Of a stretch of 64,000 bases of DNA, positions 44,147-52,920 are shown piece after piece. The translations under genes were made by a program, and so were the position numbers. Position 1 is the stretch's first letter. Each line of letters starts with the position of its first letter. The stretch is from an uncultured Erwinia sp. Lineage in GTDB: Bacteria > Pseudomonadota > Gammaproteobacteria > Enterobacterales > Enterobacteriaceae. The stretch is from positions 62,001 to 126,000 of the forward strand of contig CAMIKG010000006.1 of assembly GCA_946221915.1 (NCBI GenBank), read 5' to 3'. The notes beneath the pieces are model-generated. The model searched no databases and was not told the DNA's origin. It saw only the letters and a list, made by a program, of their open reading frames with translations.

Positions 44147-45408
44147 TGCCCTGCCTGTTGTTCAACCTGGCGCACCGCGCCGTAGCGAAAGCCAAACCAG
44201 GTGACATCATCACGACGCTGCTGCTGGCCCTGCCAGCTGTCACAGGCCGACATCAGCTGGTTACTGATGGCCGCCAGTGGCTGGTGACGATGCTGATCCA
44301 GCAGTTCGCCGATACGGCGTTTGCCAAACATAATGCCGCGTTCGCCGCCCGGCTGGTCGGTGACACCATCCGTTAAGGCAAACAAAATATCCTGCGGCCC
44401 CAGCGCGCTCTGGTGGCGCGTCCAGCAGTAATCTATTGGGGTGTCGGTGTAGCCGATGCCCATTCTGTCGCAGGCCAGCAGCTGCGGTGCTGCCCCCTCT
44501 GCCAGTAAAAAGGCGGCAATACGCGCGCCCGACCAGCTGATACGCTGCTGGTAGATATCAATCCAGGCGGCAAAGGCGTCGCAGCCATCGTTGGAAACGG
44601 CGCTGCGCGGCTGCTGATGAAACTGGCCCAGTGTGGCTTTAATTGCCTGATTGATCTGCTGCAGCACTTTCTCCGGCTCCTGCGGCTGCACCTGCTGCAG
44701 CGCTTTTTCCAGCGCGCTGGCGAAAATCACCGTCATAAACGCGCCCGGAACGCCGTGGCCGGTGCAGTCCACCAGCATCACGAACACGCCGTGCGGATAA
44801 CGGATAAAGGCATAATAGTCACCGCCCACGTAGTCGCGCGGTTGCCAGCTCAGGCACCAGTCCTGCAGGCAGTCCGCAATCGCCGCGCGCGATTTCTCCA
44901 GCATCGCCGCCTGAATCACGCTGGCGTACTCCAGGCTCTGCATAATTTGCTGATGCTGTTGCGCCTGCACGTCGGCGACGGTGCGAATCAGATCCATTCC
45001 CAGTCCCAGCCCGAGATACTGGCCCGCGTCGGTGATGATAAAGCCATCGGTGACCGATTTATCACCGGAGACCACCATCTGCTGCGCCACCTGCTCCAGC
45101 GAACTGCTGCTCTCAATCACCAGCGGTGATTTATCCATAAAGGCGATGCAGCTTTTGCGGTCATACAGCTCACGAAAAAACGGCCGCGTCATTTGCGACA
45201 GAAACAGCTGGCGATTAATCAGGCCAAAGGGCTTACCGTGCTCCACCACCGGCAGGCTGATCAAATCCTTGTGCTCATTAAACAGCGTCACCACCGCCAG
45301 ATTGTCATGATCGGGCGTGACGAACGGCGCCTGATGCACCAGATCGCGGGCGGTCAGTTTGTTTCCGATGCGGGTCGGTACGCCAAAAAACGGTGAGGAG
45401 GGGGACAT
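44143..45408 (-). CDS. siaA: SiaA-like PP2C phosphatase with N-terminal CBS-type region, soluble
   Basis: 421 residues. The N-terminal ~160 residues resemble a CBS pair (T-A-R-D-L-V, L-I-S-L-P-V-V-E-H-G-K-P-F-G-L-I, D-G-F-I-I-T-D-A-G-Q-Y-L-G-L). A SpoIIE-type phosphatase follows with metal motifs D-Y-V-G-G-D-Y-Y, D-C-T-G-H-G-V-P-G-A-F, L-T-D-G-V-T-D and R-R-D-D-V-T. It would dephosphorylate SiaC and so turn on SiaD. Unlike Pseudomonas SiaA, no membrane or HAMP segment is seen. First gene of the operon. Confidence 0.85.
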   Translation of the reverse strand: MSPSSPFFGVPTRIGNKLTARDLVHQAPFVTPDHDNLAVVTLFNEHKDLISLPVVEHGKPFGLINRQLFLSQMTRPFFRELYDRKSCIAFMDKSPLVIESSSSLEQVAQQMVVSGDKSVTDGFIITDAGQYLGLGLGMDLIRTVADVQAQQHQQIMQSLEYASVIQAAMLEKSRAAIADCLQDWCLSWQPRDYVGGDYYAFIRYPHGVFVMLVDCTGHGVPGAFMTVIFASALEKALQQVQPQEPEKVLQQINQAIKATLGQFHQQPRSAVSNDGCDAFAAWIDIYQQRISWSGARIAAFLLAEGAAPQLLACDRMGIGYTDTPIDYCWTRHQSALGPQDILFALTDGVTDQPGGERGIMFGKRRIGELLDQHRHQPLAAISNQLMSACDSWQGQQQRRDDVTWFGFRYGAVRQVEQQAGQ

Positions 45409-45798
45409 TCCGGTGCTCCAAAATCAGCCAGCACGCAGAGTAAGAGCAGTGGATGACACTTTTATGTCAGTAGAGGGTTTTGTGAAAAAAGTCGGAAGAT
45501 GACGCGACTAAAGGCAAATTTCCAGTAAAAGCAGGTTCGCCGCTGCGCCTGCGGGCAGTGAATTCTATTGTTAAAATTCTCACATGTATTGCGCCATTTT
45601 TCTGGTGTTTATCGCGGTTTGCTGGCGGTTTTTATAGCGATAAATTCTGATTTATTGCGCTAATTACCAGGCTTATCTCGCCTTATCTCAGTGATTCACA
45701 GTAAACGCGCTGGATTGTGATAATAATATCACTTAAGTGTAACTAAACATAAACATACCCTCCCTATATTGACTGCTTTGTTTTTGGGAGGGAAGACC
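45409..45798. promoter_or_regulatory. Divergent control region between siaA and exbD
   Basis: 390 bp without genes. GTGATAATAATATCAC (45717-45732) is an AT-rich palindrome with arms GTGATA/TATCAC, and CACTTAAGTG (45730-45739) is a second, overlapping palindrome. They lie 60-80 bp before exbD, about where a repressor or activator would act. Resemblance to the Fur consensus is partial (about 12 of 19). Confidence 0.5.
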
Positions 45799-46206
45799 AT
45801 GCGTAACTGGAGTGAACCGAAGAAGAACAAAGCACACATCGAACTGATCCCGATGATCGACGTGATGATGTTCCTGCTGGTGTTTTTTGTGTTGATCAGC
45901 CTGAACGTGATCCCGGCGCACGGACTGAAAACTCAGTTGCCAGCGGCGGGCAGCGCCCAGCAACTGAAACCGCAACAGAAAGCGATTATCACCCTTGGCA
46001 CGAACGATCAGCTACAGCTGGACGGCCAGCCGATTGCGCTGGATGCGCTGGTCAGCACGCTGAAGCGTCAGCAGCAGGGCGATCAGCCGACCACCATTAT
46101 CGTCAACAGCGATAAAGAGGTGGCGGTGGAGCGTCTGGTCGCGGTGATGGATAACCTGCGCCAGGGCGGTTTCTACTCTGTCTCTATCGCCACCCGGAAG
46201 CTGTGA
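45799..46206 (+). CDS. exbD: ExbD-type energy-transducing protein
   Basis: 135 residues from ATG 45799 (GGGAGGGAAG upstream). One transmembrane helix (about 18-40) contains M-I-D-V-M-M-F-L-L-V-F-F, with the proton-path Asp (I-P-M-I-D). The rest is a small periplasmic domain. It uses the proton gradient together with ExbB to energise TonB. First gene of a five-gene Ton operon. Confidence 0.92.
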   Translation: MRNWSEPKKNKAHIELIPMIDVMMFLLVFFVLISLNVIPAHGLKTQLPAAGSAQQLKPQQKAIITLGTNDQLQLDGQPIALDALVSTLKRQQQGDQPTTIIVNSDKEVAVERLVAVMDNLRQGGFYSVSIATRKL

Positions 46207-46207
46207 C

Positions 46208-46975
46208 ATGTATCTTTTCTATCGTACACGTCACCTTACCAGCTGGCTGCCCGCACTGTTGCTGGGCGGAGCTATCCTGTTCAGCAGTCAGCAGGCGTCG
46301 CTCAACGTGACGCCGCGTTATGACGACACCACGATGGAGCTGGCGCTGGTGGAAGAGCCGCCTGCCGTGGACCCCGTTGTTGTGCCGCAGCCTGAACCGG
46401 AGGTGAAACCGCCGCCGCCGCAACCTGAGCCAGAACCCGAGCCTCAGCCTGAACCAGAACCCGTCGTTCCTGCGCCGGAACCGGTGGTTGCCGCACCACC
46501 AAAGCCGCAGCCGAAACCCAAACCCAAACCTAAGCCTGAAGTAAAAGCGAAGCCGAAAGCGCAGGAAAAACCGCGCCCGGCGACAACCCCCACACGCACC
46601 GCCGCGACGACAACGAAACCGCCCGTCGCCAGCGCACCCGCGCGCCCTGCCGCTCCACAGGTCAATGTACAGGCACTGGAGAATGGGTATTTAGTGGCGC
46701 TGCGGCGTGAACTGGACAGCCTGAAACGCTACCCGACCGGGCGTCAGGCCTCGCTGGAGCGGCCGCAGGGTAGTGTCGAAGTGTGGCTGGAAGTGGATCG
46801 CAGCGGACGAGTGCTCAATTCCGGCATCGCCACGAAGCATCGCAGCATGCTGCTCAACCGCGCCGCCAGCAGCAGTTTACAGAATCTCCACCAGGTAAAG
46901 CCTTTCCCTGAACAGGCTTTCGCCGGACAAAGCACCAAACGTTTCACCGCCACCTTTAATTATCAGGCGCCGTAG
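46208..46975 (+). CDS. tonB: TonB-family energy transducer
   Basis: 255 residues: an N-terminal membrane helix (about 10-32), a Pro/Glu then Pro/Lys-rich spacer (about 48-150) and a C-terminal TonB domain (about 165-255; Y-P-T-G-R-Q-A-S then G-S-V-E-V-W-L-E-V-D). It starts 1 nt after the exbD stop. A second, dedicated TonB besides the housekeeping one is inferred. Confidence 0.92.
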   Translation: MYLFYRTRHLTSWLPALLLGGAILFSSQQASLNVTPRYDDTTMELALVEEPPAVDPVVVPQPEPEVKPPPPQPEPEPEPQPEPEPVVPAPEPVVAAPPKPQPKPKPKPKPEVKAKPKAQEKPRPATTPTRTAATTTKPPVASAPARPAAPQVNVQALENGYLVALRRELDSLKRYPTGRQASLERPQGSVEVWLEVDRSGRVLNSGIATKHRSMLLNRAASSSLQNLHQVKPFPEQAFAGQSTKRFTATFNYQAP

Positions 46976-47012
46976 GCCCTGAGATAACTTTTATCGTTAC
47001 GGGATGGAAACA

Positions 47013-49256
47013 ATGAAATCTTTTAAGCTCTCTGGGATTTATCTGTCGCTGCTGTCGGCATGGTTGCCGGCTGCGGTGATGGCGGAAGAGTCGACTGATG
47101 TCGGCACGATCAATGTGCAGGGCCAGGCGCTGGGCGGCGGCATGATGGTGCAGGATGACAGCGCCAAAGCCCGCTCGACGCTGACCAAAGAGGCGCTGGA
47201 TAAAATGCCTGCCGCCGGTAACGCGCTCGATAAGCTGAAATACACTCCGGGCCTGAACGTTAACAGCAATGACGCCAGCGGTATGAGCGGCATTGATTAC
47301 ACCATGCGTGGCATGAATTCCGATCAGATTGGCCTGTCGATGGATGGCATCCCGATTAACGACTCCGGCAACTATAACGTCTATCCTAACCTGGTCGGTG
47401 ATGCGGAGAACCTGCAGGAGATCTTTGTCACCCAGGGCGCATCGGAAGTGGATGGCCCGCACATTGGTTCCAGCGGCGGTAATATTGGTCTGGTGACGCG
47501 TCGCCCGGCGAAAGATTTCGGCGGCTTTGTGAAACAGACGCTGGGCAGTAACGATCTCAGTAAAACCTTTGCCCGCCTGGAAACCGGTGAATATAACGGC
47601 TTCAGCAACTGGCTGTCGTATTCCCATACCGAAGCGAAAAAGTGGCGCGGCGAAGGGCGGCTTTACTCGGATAAATTCGAGCTGAACTCGCTGTATGAAG
47701 ATGGCAACGGCAACAGCAGTAACCTGGTGATGAAATATAACCGGCAGAACAATGCTAACTACAACACCATCAGCAAGGCGCAGTTTGAGGAAGAGGGGCG
47801 TGATTATGACTATGCCACCACGCCGGAATATAACAGCCGCGGACAGCTGAGCAAGTATTACAAGCTGAACCGCAACCCGTTTGAAAACTTTACCCTGTCA
47901 TTTACCCAGAAACTGCAACTGCGCGACGATCTGGCGCTGACGCTGCAGCCTTACTACTACTGGGGCAACGGCGGCAGCTTCACTGGTCAGAGCGCCTCGA
48001 CGCTGTCGGCTACCTCGGATCGCGCCGGACAGTATGATCTCAGCAATCTCTCTTCCAACACCTACTACCGGCCGTCATGGACGCAAACCTGGCGTCCGGG
48101 CATCACCACCAAACTGAAGTGGGATATTAACGACCAGCACAGCCTCGATATCGGCTACTGGTATGAACGCGCGCGTCAGCTGCAGACTCAGCCGTTTATC
48201 AGTATCAATGCCGACGGCAACCCGTCAGACATCTGGGGCCAGCCGGGCAACAGCGGCCAGGTGACCGATGCCAATGGCAAGGTGGTGCAGGGACGTAATC
48301 AGTATACCGTCACGCCGGCGCAGAAAGTATGGCTGCAGGACACCTGGTACGTCACCTCCGACTGGACGCTGGTGGGCGGGCTGGCGTATCAGCATGTGGA
48401 GCGTATCGGTGAGAACCGTGGCAGCCTGTATAACGTGCCGGAAAACCGCAAAGCCACTTACGATGAGTGGCTGCCGAACTTTAGCGCCAGCTACCGCGTT
48501 AACCAGGAAAACCAGCTGTTCTATAACCTGACGCGCAATATGCGCACGCCGCCAAACTACGTGCTGTACAACGTTGGCGACTCCATCAGCACCCGGCCGG
48601 AACTGAGCTGGAACCATGAACTGGGCTGGCGCTATCAGCAGGACGATATGCTGCTCAGCGCCACGCTGTTCTATATGCGCTACAGCGATCGTCAGGTGTC
48701 GACCACCAATGCGGATGGCGATTACGAGATGATGAATATCGGCAACGTGGAAAACAAAGGGCTGGAGCTGGAGTTCAGCGGCCTGCTGCCGCATCACTTC
48801 AACTATTACACCTCGTATACCTTCACCGATTCGAAACAGAAGGATGACATTGTCAGTAATGGCAACAACCCGCTGCCGACCGCGGGCAAGAAAGTCACCA
48901 ATACGCCAGAGCACCTGCTGAACCTGACGCTGGGTTATGACGACGGCCTCTATTACGGCAGCGTCAGCGGCAAATATGTCGGCGCATTCTATGGCGATCT
49001 GACTAATGACGAGAAGATTGGCGGGCGTACCGTGGTCGATCTGTCGGCGGGCATCCATCTGCCGGTGGATAAAAAGATTGTGAAGAGCGCGGCGCTGCGC
49101 TTTGGCGTCAGCAACCTGTTCGACAAAGAGTATCTGTCGTCTGTGCGCTCCACCACCTTTAACGCGGTGGACTATAACGGCGTCAGCGCCAGTACGCCGT
49201 TTTACAACGTGGGCGAAGAACGCACCTTTAGCGTCTCGCTGGAAGCCACCTTTTAA
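47013..49256 (+). CDS. TonB-dependent outer-membrane receptor of the dedicated Ton system
   Basis: 747 residues from ATG 47013 (ATG 47004 is also in frame). Signal peptide ends about V-M-A-E. A plug domain (about 30-170: L-K-Y-T-P-G-L-N-V, Y-T-M-R-G-M, M-D-G-I-P-I-N-D, S-S-G-G-N-I-G-L-V-T-R-R-P) and a 22-strand barrel follow, ending in aromatic F as required for assembly. The ligand is unknown; position inside an exbD-tonB-exbB operon suggests it is the system's own client. Confidence 0.92.
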   Translation: MKSFKLSGIYLSLLSAWLPAAVMAEESTDVGTINVQGQALGGGMMVQDDSAKARSTLTKEALDKMPAAGNALDKLKYTPGLNVNSNDASGMSGIDYTMRGMNSDQIGLSMDGIPINDSGNYNVYPNLVGDAENLQEIFVTQGASEVDGPHIGSSGGNIGLVTRRPAKDFGGFVKQTLGSNDLSKTFARLETGEYNGFSNWLSYSHTEAKKWRGEGRLYSDKFELNSLYEDGNGNSSNLVMKYNRQNNANYNTISKAQFEEEGRDYDYATTPEYNSRGQLSKYYKLNRNPFENFTLSFTQKLQLRDDLALTLQPYYYWGNGGSFTGQSASTLSATSDRAGQYDLSNLSSNTYYRPSWTQTWRPGITTKLKWDINDQHSLDIGYWYERARQLQTQPFISINADGNPSDIWGQPGNSGQVTDANGKVVQGRNQYTVTPAQKVWLQDTWYVTSDWTLVGGLAYQHVERIGENRGSLYNVPENRKATYDEWLPNFSASYRVNQENQLFYNLTRNMRTPPNYVLYNVGDSISTRPELSWNHELGWRYQQDDMLLSATLFYMRYSDRQVSTTNADGDYEMMNIGNVENKGLELEFSGLLPHHFNYYTSYTFTDSKQKDDIVSNGNNPLPTAGKKVTNTPEHLLNLTLGYDDGLYYGSVSGKYVGAFYGDLTNDEKIGGRTVVDLSAGIHLPVDKKIVKSAALRFGVSNLFDKEYLSSVRSTTFNAVDYNGVSASTPFYNVGEERTFSVSLEATF

Positions 49257-49271
49257 CCGGGAGTTCGCCTG

Positions 49272-49922
49272 ATGGACGCCAATTTACTGCACGATATTAT
49301 TTTCTACGTGATGTACGCCTCACTGGTGATTGCGCTGGTGATCATGATTGAACGCGCGCTCTATTTCGCCTGGACGCAGCGCCAGGCGCGCAGGCTGGAG
49401 CAGGTGCTGACCGCGCAGGTGCACCGCGCCAGCGATCTGCCCGATGCGCTGACGCAGCGCAGCAGCCTGCCGTGGTCGGTGATCCAGCCGGTGCTGGAAC
49501 AGAAACACGATTCGACCGATCGCAGCGCGCTGGACGATATGATGGAAAGCCAGTTCCTGCTCAGTAAAGGGCAAATGGGGCGAGGCCTGTGGCTGCTGGA
49601 AACCATCGTCACCGCCGCGCCGCTGCTGGGACTGCTCGGCACGGTGATGGGGATTATTGAAACCTTTAAAGCGCTGGCGGCTTCCGGTGTCTCTGAGCCG
49701 AGCCTGGTGTCGGCGGGGATGGGCACCGCGCTGTATGCCACCGGGCTGGGGATTGCTATCGCATTGTTGTGTCTGGTGGGGAATAATTACCTGCAAAGCC
49801 GTATGGAACGGATTAATGAGCTGCTGAAGGTGCTGCTGATCCGTGCCGCGGCGCCAGCCAGCAGACCGCAGGGAGAAGAAGATGGCAACTGGGCTGAGCG
49901 TGGAGCGCAACGTTATGCGTGA
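49272..49922 (+). CDS. exbB: ExbB/MotA/TolQ-family proton-channel protein
   Basis: 216 residues with three membrane helices (about 10-30, 115-140, 155-180). A-P-L-L-G-L-L-G-T-V-M-G-I-I-E-T-F and G-L-G-I-A-I-A-L-L are typical of ExbB. It is placed after the receptor, not beside exbD, an unusual order. It starts 15 nt after the receptor stop. Confidence 0.92.
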   Translation: MDANLLHDIIFYVMYASLVIALVIMIERALYFAWTQRQARRLEQVLTAQVHRASDLPDALTQRSSLPWSVIQPVLEQKHDSTDRSALDDMMESQFLLSKGQMGRGLWLLETIVTAAPLLGLLGTVMGIIETFKALAASGVSEPSLVSAGMGTALYATGLGIAIALLCLVGNNYLQSRMERINELLKVLLIRAAAPASRPQGEEDGNWAERGAQRYA

Positions 49923-51162
49923 CTGGCGTCAATGCTGGCGGTCACTGCGCCGCCTGCTGGCGGCGGCGTGGGGCGGCAGTTTACTGTTAATGAGCCAGCA
50001 GGCGACGGCGCGGGTGGCGATCCCGGGTTATGAACTGGTGTATACCGCCCCGGCGGAAACCACGCTGAATAATGATGATCTGCGCGACAGCGCCGCTGTC
50101 TGGCGGGAAATGCTCGCCAGCGCCAGGCAGCGGATTGATATCGCCCAGTTTTATGTGGCGGATCAGCCCGGTTCGCGGCTGGAAGGGGTACTGGCGCAGC
50201 TGAAAGCCGCGGGCGAACGCGGAGTGAAAATCCGCTTTCTGCTGGAACAAAAAGGCATCCGCATGTCCACTGCCAGCACGCTGGAACAGCTGAAAGCGAT
50301 TCCCAATCTGGAGCTGCGCATTATTCCTTACCAGCAGCTGAGCGGCGGGATTCTGCATGCCAAATATCTGCTGGTGGATGGTCAGCAGGCGTTTGTCGGC
50401 AGTCAGAATTTTGACTGGCGCGCGCTGGAGCATATTCAGGAAACCGGACTGCTGATCAGCGATAACCGCGTGGTGCCGCAGATCCAGGCGATTTTCGATC
50501 AGGACTGGCAGGCGCAGGCACTGCTGGCGGCAGGCAAAACCGTGCCGCCATTGCCTTACCGGCCTGATGCGCAGGCGCACCAGCACTATCTGGTCGCCAG
50601 TCCGCGCGCGTACAACCCGCCTGGCGTGCTGGATTCACAGAGCGAGCTGCCGCGTTTGCTGGCGACGGCGCAGCAGCGGGTGCGGGTACAGGTGATGGAC
50701 TATGCGCCGCTGTCGTACGGACCACAGCGCAGCAGGCCTTACTATGCGCCGATCGATAATGCGCTGCGCAGTGCGGCGGCGCGTGGTGTGCAGGTCGAGC
50801 TGATGGTGGCGAACTGGAACACCGGCAAACCTGAGATCGCCTATCTGAAGAGTCTGGCGCTGGTGCCGAATATCCAGATTAAAGTGGTGACCATTCCGCA
50901 GGCGCAGTCCGGGTTTATCCCGTTTGCCCGCGTGATCCACAGCAAAATCATGACGATTGATGGCAGGCTGGCGTGGATTGGCACCAGTAACTGGAGCGGC
51001 GGTTATTTTGATAACTCGCGTAATCTCGAACTGGTGCTGAATGACCAGCAGATGGCGGAGCGGGTGGATAAGCTGTATCAGCAGCTGTGGGACAGCCTCT
51101 ACGCCGCACCGCTGCGCATTGATGAGGAGTACCCGGAACCCAATCCGGGCGGCAGGAAGTAA
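49882..51162 (+). CDS. Exported phospholipase-D-family protein
   Basis: 426 residues from ATG 49882, preceded by GGGAGAAGAAG; it overlaps the end of exbB by 41 nt. A later ATG at 49915 would also keep the signal (arginine-rich start, hydrophobic core, A-T-A-R cleavage region). Two HxKxxxxD motifs: H-A-K-Y-L-L-V-D (His159) with G-S-Q-N-F-D, and H-S-K-I-M-T-I-D (His353) with G-T-S-N-W-S-G-G. This marks a PLD-superfamily phosphodiesterase or transferase working outside the cytoplasm. Linkage with a Ton system suggests it acts on the receptor's ligand; this is inference. Confidence 0.88.
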   Translation: MATGLSVERNVMRDWRQCWRSLRRLLAAAWGGSLLLMSQQATARVAIPGYELVYTAPAETTLNNDDLRDSAAVWREMLASARQRIDIAQFYVADQPGSRLEGVLAQLKAAGERGVKIRFLLEQKGIRMSTASTLEQLKAIPNLELRIIPYQQLSGGILHAKYLLVDGQQAFVGSQNFDWRALEHIQETGLLISDNRVVPQIQAIFDQDWQAQALLAAGKTVPPLPYRPDAQAHQHYLVASPRAYNPPGVLDSQSELPRLLATAQQRVRVQVMDYAPLSYGPQRSRPYYAPIDNALRSAAARGVQVELMVANWNTGKPEIAYLKSLALVPNIQIKVVTIPQAQSGFIPFARVIHSKIMTIDGRLAWIGTSNWSGGYFDNSRNLELVLNDQQMAERVDKLYQQLWDSLYAAPLRIDEEYPEPNPGGRK

Positions 51163-51170
51163 CCTTACAG

Positions 51171-51200
51171 GTGCTTAGCCGCGTACCTGCGGCTAAGCAC
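51171..51200. terminator. Two-way hairpin between the Ton/PLD operon and the ABC operon
   Basis: GTGCTTAGCCGC (51171-51182) and GCGGCTAAGCAC (51189-51200), a perfect 12-bp stem with a 6-nt loop between convergent stops. Confidence 0.7.
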
Positions 51201-51202
51201 AC

Positions 51203-51961
51203 TCAGCGCCAGTAAACCGCGACGCGCTGGCCGTTAATCAGTTCGATGTTTACCGGCAGATCAAAAATCGCTTCCAGCACTTCCGGCTGCATCACTTCCT
51301 GCGGCGTACCACGGAAGAACACCTCGCCATTTTTCATCGCCAGAATGTAATCGGAGTACGCCGACGCAAAGTTGATGTCGTGGATCACCAGCACAATCGA
51401 CTTGCCCAGCTCGTCGGCGGCGCGGCGCAGCTGCTGCATCATCGCCACGCTGTGCTTCATATCGAGATTATTCAGCGGCTCATCAAGCAGCACATATTTG
51501 GTGTCCTGGCACAGCACCATGGCGACAAAGGCGCGCTGGCGCTGGCCGCCGGAAAGCTCATCAAGGTAGCGGTTGCGCAGCGCCAGCAGATCGAGAAACG
51601 CCAGCGCCTGTTCGATGTGCTGACGATCGGTCTCATTCAGTCGCCCTTTGCTGTAGGGGTAGCGGCCAAAGCTCACCAGATCCCACACCGTCAGGCGGCT
51701 GGTAAAGTGGTTTTCCTGGCGCAACACCGACAGCACCTGCGCCAGCTTTTCACTGTTGGCATCGCTGACTTCCAGCGCGTCGACGCGCACCTGGCCGCTG
51801 TCCGGCGTCAGCAGACGGCTCATCACCGACAGCAGCGTCGACTTGCCTGCGCCATTGGCGCCGATAATCGAGGTGATGCCGGAAGAGGGCAACGTTTCGT
51901 TGATCTGCTGCAGCACCGGCTGGCTGTCATAGTGTTTACTGACATTGTTGACTTCAATCAC
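51203..51961 (-). CDS. Siderophore ABC importer, ATP-binding protein
   Basis: 252 residues. Walker A G-A-N-G-A-G-K-S-T, signature L-S-G-G-Q-R-Q-R, Walker B Y-V-L-L-D-E-P, and the switch H-D-I-N-F-A. FepC/FatE-type. Last gene of the four-gene importer operon; its start overlaps the permease stop (ATGA). Confidence 0.93.
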   Translation of the reverse strand: MIEVNNVSKHYDSQPVLQQINETLPSSGITSIIGANGAGKSTLLSVMSRLLTPDSGQVRVDALEVSDANSEKLAQVLSVLRQENHFTSRLTVWDLVSFGRYPYSKGRLNETDRQHIEQALAFLDLLALRNRYLDELSGGQRQRAFVAMVLCQDTKYVLLDEPLNNLDMKHSVAMMQQLRRAADELGKSIVLVIHDINFASAYSDYILAMKNGEVFFRGTPQEVMQPEVLEAIFDLPVNIELINGQRVAVYWR

Positions 51962-52920
51962 TTCGCGACCTTTTTCAGCAGTAAATAGATAAATAATCCG
52001 CCGCCGATAAATTCAATCACCACCGACAGGGTGCCCGCCATAGCAAACAGCCGTTCCAGGATCATCTGGCCACCCAGCAGCGTCACCAGCGCCACCAGCA
52101 CCACGCCAGGCAGCAGATGGCTGTGCCGCCACGAGCCAATCAGCGGGTAACTCAGGTTAACAATCAGCAGGCCGAGGAAGGTCATCGGCCCGACCAGTGC
52201 GGTGGAGACCGCGACCAGCAACGAGATCAGCAGCAGCAGGCCGGTGATCTGGCGTTTATAGGCGATGCCCAGCGCCGTGGCGTTGCTGGCGCCGAGGGCG
52301 ATCACATCCAGCTGATGGCGCATACGCCAGACGATCAGCGTCACCAGCACAATGATCCCGGCAGAGATCAGCAGCACCTCGCTGCCCGCACGGGTAAAAG
52401 TGGCGAACATCCGGCTCTGCAGAATGGCGAATTCGCCGGGCGACAGAATGCGCTGCATCAGGCCGGCGCTGCTGCGGAACAGGGTGCCAAAGATCAGGCC
52501 GATCAGCAGTACGCGGTGCAGATCCAGCCTTGCGCCGCTCAGCAGCCAGCGATACAGCCAGGTGGCGAACAGCACCAGCAGCAGGGCTTCCGCCAGGAAA
52601 CGCCCGACGCTGCCAAACAGGCGCAGCCCGCCGCTGTCGAGCATAAAAATCAGCAGCGTCTGGATCAGAACAAACAGCGACTCCAGCCCCATCACCGACG
52701 GCGTCAGAATGCGGTTTTGCGTGATGGTCTGGAACAGCAGTGTGCTGATCCCGGCGGCAAACGCCACCAGCACCATAGTGGCGAGGATCTGCGCGCGATG
52801 TTTCAGGATATAGCTGATATTGCCGTGCAGCTGAATGGTCATAAACAGCACCGCCAGCACCAGCGCCAGCCCGGCGAGCAGCAGCAGACGTTTCGCCGGA
52901 GTGAGGGCATTAATGCGCAT
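51958..52920 (-). CDS. Siderophore ABC importer permease (FecCD family), second
   Basis: 320 residues, about nine membrane helices. G-P-M-T-F-L-G-L-L-I-V-N-L-S-Y-P-L and S-V-V-I-E-F-I-G-G-G-L-F-I-Y-L-L are family signatures. Resembles FatC/VctG type permeases. Start overlaps the first permease by 11 nt. Confidence 0.92.
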   Translation of the reverse strand: MRINALTPAKRLLLLAGLALVLAVLFMTIQLHGNISYILKHRAQILATMVLVAFAAGISTLLFQTITQNRILTPSVMGLESLFVLIQTLLIFMLDSGGLRLFGSVGRFLAEALLLVLFATWLYRWLLSGARLDLHRVLLIGLIFGTLFRSSAGLMQRILSPGEFAILQSRMFATFTRAGSEVLLISAGIIVLVTLIVWRMRHQLDVIALGASNATALGIAYKRQITGLLLLISLLVAVSTALVGPMTFLGLLIVNLSYPLIGSWRHSHLLPGVVLVALVTLLGGQMILERLFAMAGTLSVVIEFIGGGLFIYLLLKKVAK

